Source: Bradyrhizobium cenepequi (GTDB lineage: Bacteria > Pseudomonadota > Alphaproteobacteria > Rhizobiales > Xanthobacteraceae). From it: a DNA stretch of 64,000 nt. The notes under the pieces are model-generated. The model had not been told where the DNA came from, made no database searches, and saw only the letters and a list, made by a program, of their open reading frames with translations. Below, piece after piece: positions 60,033 through 64,000 of this stretch. The position numbers and the translations under genes were made by a program. Location of the stretch: assembly GCF_020329485.1 (NCBI RefSeq), contig NZ_JAGKJI010000038.1, forward strand, positions 1 through 64,000, in the 5' to 3' direction. Position 1 is the stretch's first letter. Each line of letters opens with the position of its first letter.

Positions 60033-62156
60033 TCACTCATGGACAAGCCGCCGGGATGCATAGGTATATTCGAGGGCCACCCGGCGTGCATTTTCGATGA
60101 GATTGGCGGCGGCACTATGTCCCCCGTCGATGTTCTCATAGTAGAAATAGGGCTGGCCCAGCGCAGCGAGCCTCGCGGCTGCCTTGCGGCCGTGCGCCGG
60201 ATGCACGCGGTCGTCCGTGGTGGCGGTGAGGATGAAGGGGACTGGGTAGGTCTTGCCCGGTACCAACTTCTGATAGGGCGAGTAGGCCTCGATCCACTCG
60301 CGCTGCTCGGGAATGGCGGGATCGCCATACTCGCCGGTCCAGGAGGCGCCCGCGCCCAGCTTGGTGAACCGAAGCATGTCGAACAGCGGTACCTGCACGA
60401 TCGCTGCGTTGAAAAGATCGGGCCGCTGGGTGATTGCGGTCCCCACCAGCAGGCCTCCTTGGCTGCCGCCGACCACGCCTAGCCGGCGCGGAGAGGTGAC
60501 CTCCCGACGGATCAGGTCCTCGGCAACTGCGATGAAATCATCCCATGTCCGCTGCTTCGTTGCCGCCTGGCCAGCCTCGTGCCATCGCGGCCCGAACTCG
60601 CCGCCCCCGCGCAGGTTCGCGACGACATATGCATTGCCCTGTTCGAGCCAGAGCCGCCCCATAAGACCCGCATAGGAGGGCAGGAGCGGCATCTGGAACC
60701 CGCCATAGCCATAGAGCAGGGTTGGAGTCGATCCGTCAAACCTCGCGCTCTTGGGCCGCACCAGAAAGTAGGGAATGCGGGTGCCGTCTCGCGAAGTTGC
60801 CTCGAACTGCTCCACGACATGTCTAGACGCATTGAACCTAGGAGGTGTCGTCTTCAGTGTCTCGAGGCGTTCGGTTGCGGCGTCGAAGTACCAGAGCGAC
60901 GTCGGCATGAGAAAGCTGGAGACGGTGAACATAACCTCGTCCGTTTCATTCGATGCGGCAGGCAGACCGATACTCGCATTCTCCGGGAGCGGGATCGACG
61001 TGGCCCGCCAGGCGCCCTGATCGTACTTGTAGACGAACGCCTTGCCCTGAACATTGTCGAGGATCGTCAGGATCAACAAGTTTCTGGTGGCGCTGAACCC
61101 GCTGAGCGCCTGCCGAGGCCCGGGCGTGAAGACGAGCGACGGTCTGGCACGCAGCGGATCCTGCTTCCATTCGGCCAGGTCATACGAGATCATCGAGCCG
61201 GCTGCGAACCGGGTGCCGCCGGACGGCGTCCACTCCTCGTTGAGCGTCACGAGCAGGCGGCCACTGGCGATGCCGGCCATGGTCGCCTTCTTTGGCAGGT
61301 TGAGCTTGATCGGCTCCTTGGGCCCGAAGAGCACATACTCATACTCGAACGTGCTGATGGTACGCATGGCGCCGGTCGCATGGACCTTGCCTTCATTGTC
61401 CCGCAGCACGAATGGCACCGTCCCGTCATCGGTCGGTTCGCCGCGAAAGACCTCGCGCGCTTGAACCTGCGGCTGACCGCGCTTGAGCTCCTTCACGACG
61501 AAAGGGTAGCCGGCCTGCGTCATGGTCCCTTCGCCCCAATCGCGTGCAATCAGGATCGTGTCGCGGTCGATCCAGCTGACGTTCTGCTTTCCCTCCGGAA
61601 GATCGAAGCCGTTCGTGACGAAGGCTTTGGCGTCCGCGTCGAACTCGCGCACGAACACGGCGTCCTTGCCGCCCTCGGAAAGTTCGAGCAGGCACAGGCG
61701 CTCTTCGGGTGGCAGGCAGCTACCCCCTTTAAAGACCCAGTTCTTCTTCTCCGCGGCAGCCAGCGCGTCCAAGTCGAGGATAGTGTCCCATCGCGGGTCC
61801 TGGGCGCGATAGCTCTCAAACGTGGTACGTCGCCAGACGCCGCGCACGTAGTTCTCGTCCTGCCAGAAATTGTTGAGACCGCGCCGTCCAAAGGAAACGT
61901 ACGGAATCCGGTCCTTGGCCTGGAGCATGGTGAGCGCCTCCTGGTAGAAGCGCTGATAGCGGGAATCCGATTGGAGCGCGCCGAGCGTCTTGTCGTTCTC
62001 GGCGCGAGCCCAAGCCAATGCGCGCGGCCCTTCGATCTCCTCGAGCCAAAGGAAAGGATCGTCCGCCTGCGTCGCAGCCGGCAGCTTCTGGGGCAGTGCT
62101 GCGGAGGTCAAACAGGTCATGGAGAGCGACGTGGCGAGGAGGAGCGACTTTTTCAT
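60033..62156 (-). CDS. Prolyl oligopeptidase family serine peptidase
   Basis: A 707-residue S9A enzyme with a Sec signal peptide (MKKSLLLATSLSMTCLTSAAL), so periplasmic. The beta-propeller spans the middle (DDPFLWLEEIEGPRALAW at the start). The catalytic domain has YGYGGFQMPLLPSY, the nucleophile in GVVGGSQGGLLVG, the aspartate in TTDDRVHPAHGRK and the histidine in DGGHSAAANL. It cleaves short peptides after proline. Start at 62156 is chosen for the signal peptide; the frame continues to 62294 without features. Its 548-codon antisense frame is a shadow. Confidence 0.93.
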   Translation of the reverse strand: MKKSLLLATSLSMTCLTSAALPQKLPAATQADDPFLWLEEIEGPRALAWARAENDKTLGALQSDSRYQRFYQEALTMLQAKDRIPYVSFGRRGLNNFWQDENYVRGVWRRTTFESYRAQDPRWDTILDLDALAAAEKKNWVFKGGSCLPPEERLCLLELSEGGKDAVFVREFDADAKAFVTNGFDLPEGKQNVSWIDRDTILIARDWGEGTMTQAGYPFVVKELKRGQPQVQAREVFRGEPTDDGTVPFVLRDNEGKVHATGAMRTISTFEYEYVLFGPKEPIKLNLPKKATMAGIASGRLLVTLNEEWTPSGGTRFAAGSMISYDLAEWKQDPLRARPSLVFTPGPRQALSGFSATRNLLILTILDNVQGKAFVYKYDQGAWRATSIPLPENASIGLPAASNETDEVMFTVSSFLMPTSLWYFDAATERLETLKTTPPRFNASRHVVEQFEATSRDGTRIPYFLVRPKSARFDGSTPTLLYGYGGFQMPLLPSYAGLMGRLWLEQGNAYVVANLRGGGEFGPRWHEAGQAATKQRTWDDFIAVAEDLIRREVTSPRRLGVVGGSQGGLLVGTAITQRPDLFNAAIVQVPLFDMLRFTKLGAGASWTGEYGDPAIPEQREWIEAYSPYQKLVPGKTYPVPFILTATTDDRVHPAHGRKAAARLAALGQPYFYYENIDGGHSAAANLIENARRVALEYTYASRRLVHE

Positions 62157-62595
62157 GGGAGTTGTCCTGGACTGGGTCGGCGGGCCGGGCTCGCGCGTCT
62201 TGCGAGTTGGGCGGAAGCAGACTGAAGATGTGCATTCGGTCTCGAAGAGCGGACATGCGGGAAACCGTGCCCGCTGGTGCCCCGAACGAAGCAAGCAGCG
62301 TGCCGCTTGAAAATTGGAGGTTCTCCAGTCGCTTGCTACTTTGTGTCAGCGTTAACTTGTGGACGTTGGTCTCAAAGCTGACAATCGCGCCATTAGCAAC
62401 GACGGTACGGTTGCGCAGCAGGAAGCCGCCTTTTGCGCTGGAGCATGAGAAGGCGACTCTTGTTGGTCTGGGCGGAATTTCGATATCACCTGTCGAGTCT
62501 CATGCGAGGCGTTGGAAGGCAATGGGCTTTGGCAAGGCGACATGGTACCAGGTTGCGCCGTCTTCATGAACTGCTGCCATGGAATTGGAGTGCCC
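62157..62595. other. Divergent intergenic region between the oligopeptidase and the SEC-C gene
   Basis: It should hold both promoters, but no sigma-54 element and no convincing -35/-10 pair was recognised. No gene is supported. Confidence 0.35.
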
Positions 62596-63273
62596 ATGTC
62601 CAGTCTGTCGCGCCGCCTCAAGCAGCTTGACGAGGAATTGCTCGCCCTCGGCGAGGAAACGATGCTGCTCGAAGAGCTTGATGGCTTCATCGCCGGTTTG
62701 CTGGCCTGCCCAAAGCTGATCACGGCCAGCGATTGGCTTCCAGTCGTGTGGCATGAGGACAGCACGGACCAGCAGCCGGTCTTCGAGAATCTCGACCATA
62801 CCAACCGGGTTCTCGGTCTCGTCATGGAGCATTACAACAACGTCGCACGTACCCTTATGGAGCGCCCCGATCGGTACGGCCCATTGTTCTCTGTCGACTG
62901 CCGCAATGGCGACATCCTCTGGGAGCTCTGGATCGAGGGCTTCGAGAAGGCCGTCGCGTTACGCCCGGCAGCCTGGAAAACACTCCTCGACGCCGATGTC
63001 GACACGGCGGCGGCGATGAGCGGAATGCTGATGCTCGCTGACATGGCCCGAGGAGAAAAAGAGGTGAAGGACCGCGATGCGCTCCAAACGGCGGCACCCG
63101 ACAAGATCGCCGATTGGGTCATCACACTCATTGAATGGCGACTTGCCAATCACCCGACAATGCAGGGCATCGATCCCAAGACCGCCGCATCCCCGAGGAA
63201 AAAGGTCGGCCGCAATGAGCCCTGTCCGTGCGGATCAGGAAAGAAATACAAGAAATGCTGCGGCCTCAATTAA
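62596..63273 (+). CDS. UPF0149/YecA-type protein with SEC-C zinc motif
   Basis: A 225-residue soluble protein. The N-terminal helical domain (LLEELDGFIAGLLACPKLI) is the YecA/UPF0149 fold. The C-terminus GRNEPCPCGSGKKYKKCCG is a SEC-C zinc-binding motif like that of SecA. Role unknown; possibly protein quality control. GGAG lies 6 bp before ATG 62596. Isolated chromosomal-type gene. Confidence 0.9.
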   Translation: MSSLSRRLKQLDEELLALGEETMLLEELDGFIAGLLACPKLITASDWLPVVWHEDSTDQQPVFENLDHTNRVLGLVMEHYNNVARTLMERPDRYGPLFSVDCRNGDILWELWIEGFEKAVALRPAAWKTLLDADVDTAAAMSGMLMLADMARGEKEVKDRDALQTAAPDKIADWVITLIEWRLANHPTMQGIDPKTAASPRKKVGRNEPCPCGSGKKYKKCCGLN

Positions 63274-63302
63274 CCGCCGCTACCGCGGTCCCTTCCGGAG
63301 GG

Positions 63303-63581
63303 TTATGGTTCATTGGTAGACTCGACTGTCAGTTGTCCAATCTTGGCGTGCAGCTTCTCGATCTCGCGTTCGCGAGCGTCCTCGCTCTCCCGCCCGACAC
63401 CCGCGTCAAAGGCCTGGGCCGCCTGTTCCAGCAGTTGCTTCTTCCAGGCATAGATCTGGTTCGGGTGAACCTCATAGCGCTGGGCCAGATCGTCCACCGT
63501 CGCCTGCTCCCGTACGGCTTCCAGTGCGATCTTTGCCTTCAGTGCCGCGTCGAGCTTGCGTCTCGTCTTCGTCGTCATCAT
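63303..63581 (-). pseudogene. IS3-family transposase OrfA, truncated
   Basis: A 92-codon frame: KTRRKLDAALKAKIALEAVR, then LAQRYEVHPNQIYAWKKQLL (helix-turn-helix) and IEKLHAKIGQLTVE, then unrelated STNEP. This is OrfA of an IS3-type element. OrfB with the DDE domain is missing. A likely terminal inverted repeat, TGTACCCCGATTTTGGGGCC on the minus strand, ends near 63646. Confidence 0.8.
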
Positions 63582-63659
63582 GCGCTCCGTCTATCAAACG
63601 GAGCAGCCCCTTCCAACTAAGTACGTGGCCCCAAAATCGGGGTACATTACAGTCCAACT

Positions 63660-64000
63660 GATCTTGTCGGATATCATTCAGTGCCGATTGTCGGTTTTGA
63701 GACAGTTCGCGCAATGTGACGCGACGCACGATTCAAGGCTCTTGAAGATACTTGTATCGAGGGCTTGCAGAAGCGCCAGTTTCAGTTCGGCACGCTATTT
63801 GCGTCGTTGGAAGGACATCACTGAGCAATCGGTGATGTAGGGGCGGATCCAGCGCCTGACAATACCCTACGTTGGGCCACCCCGTTGTAATCGGAACGAG
63901 GTGGTATGCAACGGTACGTCTGGACGGTTGCGGCGCGGTCGCGTTCGCTCACGGCCTTCGGCGTGATGCCCTCGGGGTGTACGAACACGAAGCCCGTGCG
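63660..64000. other. Right end of window, no supported gene
   Basis: A minus-strand frame entering from the right edge reads TGFVFVHPEGITPKAVSERD and RCIPPRSDYNG; it may be the end of a gene outside the window, but the family is not recognised. Confidence 0.3.

Noticed and set aside
60579..62225. 548-codon open frame antisense to the prolyl oligopeptidase
   Set aside because: The opposite strand encodes a complete enzyme with catalytic triad and signal peptide; the antisense text is low-complexity and unrecognisable.
1..64000. CRISPR array
   Set aside because: No regularly spaced direct repeats of 25-40 bp were seen; the repeats present are tandem duplications, dispersed intergenic elements or inverted repeats.

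Overview
The window is a symbiosis/nitrogen-fixation region of a Bradyrhizobium-type alphaproteobacterium. This rests on the gene order (nifDKENX with nifH about 32 kb away), NifD and NifH proteins of 500 and 294 residues, nifH-nifQ and fixABCX blocks, GC-rich codon use, and many -24/-12 (sigma-54) promoters preceded by TGT-N10-ACA NifA sites. Species cannot be decided by eye. The presence of nifV is noteworthy because most nodulating rhizobia lack it, and a nod box with decayed nodF and nodE shows a nodulation ancestry.

Layout. 1-600: IS630 transposase end and a sufE remnant. 0.7-8.6 kb: nifD-nifK-nifE-nifN-nifX, two small nif-associated genes and ferredoxin fdxB, behind a double-UAS NifA/sigma-54 promoter. 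8.6-12.2 kb: accessory scrap (a secreted orphan protein, a paiB/globin chimeric remnant, abiEii and hsdR pseudogenes). 12.3-16.5 kb: a Rieske protein, an unknown minus-strand protein with its own sigma-54-like promoter, then an Fe-S supply operon (IscA-like, minimal NifU, NifS, FixU/NifT, SIR2-like protein). 16.6-23.7 kb: a long nifB operon with fdxN, a second IscA-like protein, TPR and LRV proteins, two NifZ proteins, small unknowns, a DegT-family protein lacking the PLP lysine, a broken ferredoxin and a second Rieske protein. 23.8-26.1 kb: truncated-hemoglobin pseudogene, candidate structured RNA, NifA-type promoter, bolA pseudogene and a thioredoxin-like [2Fe-2S] ferredoxin. 26.7-33.6 kb: penicillin-acylase-family enzyme, integrase and adhesin pseudogenes, OmpW, a nitrogenase-associated ArsC-like protein and a pseudo-receiver protein. 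33.7-43.1 kb: nifH, nifQ, an Irr-like Fur protein, nifV-nifW, fixABCX and a short-chain dehydrogenase. 43.5-46.7 kb: IS remnants, ahpC-ahpD and a DUF2478 protein. 46.7-50.5 kb: two tandem, decayed modABC operons. 51-53.7 kb: nod box, nodF/nodE pseudogenes and dctA. 54.5-56.3 kb: a diverged duplicate of the nifH regulatory region placed in front of a TlpA-like/TPR protein. 56.5-64 kb: an ABC exporter, a prolyl oligopeptidase, a SEC-C protein and IS fragments.

How the genes work together. NifH and NifDK form nitrogenase; NifB, NifEN, NifX, NifV, NifQ and the small nif proteins build and insert FeMo-cofactor; NifS, the IscA-like proteins and minimal NifU supply Fe-S clusters; FixABCX, FdxB, FdxN and the [2Fe-2S] ferredoxins move electrons; AhpCD gives peroxide protection; DctA brings in the dicarboxylates used as carbon source in bacteroids. 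Most of these sit behind predicted NifA/RpoN promoters. nifA itself is not in the window.
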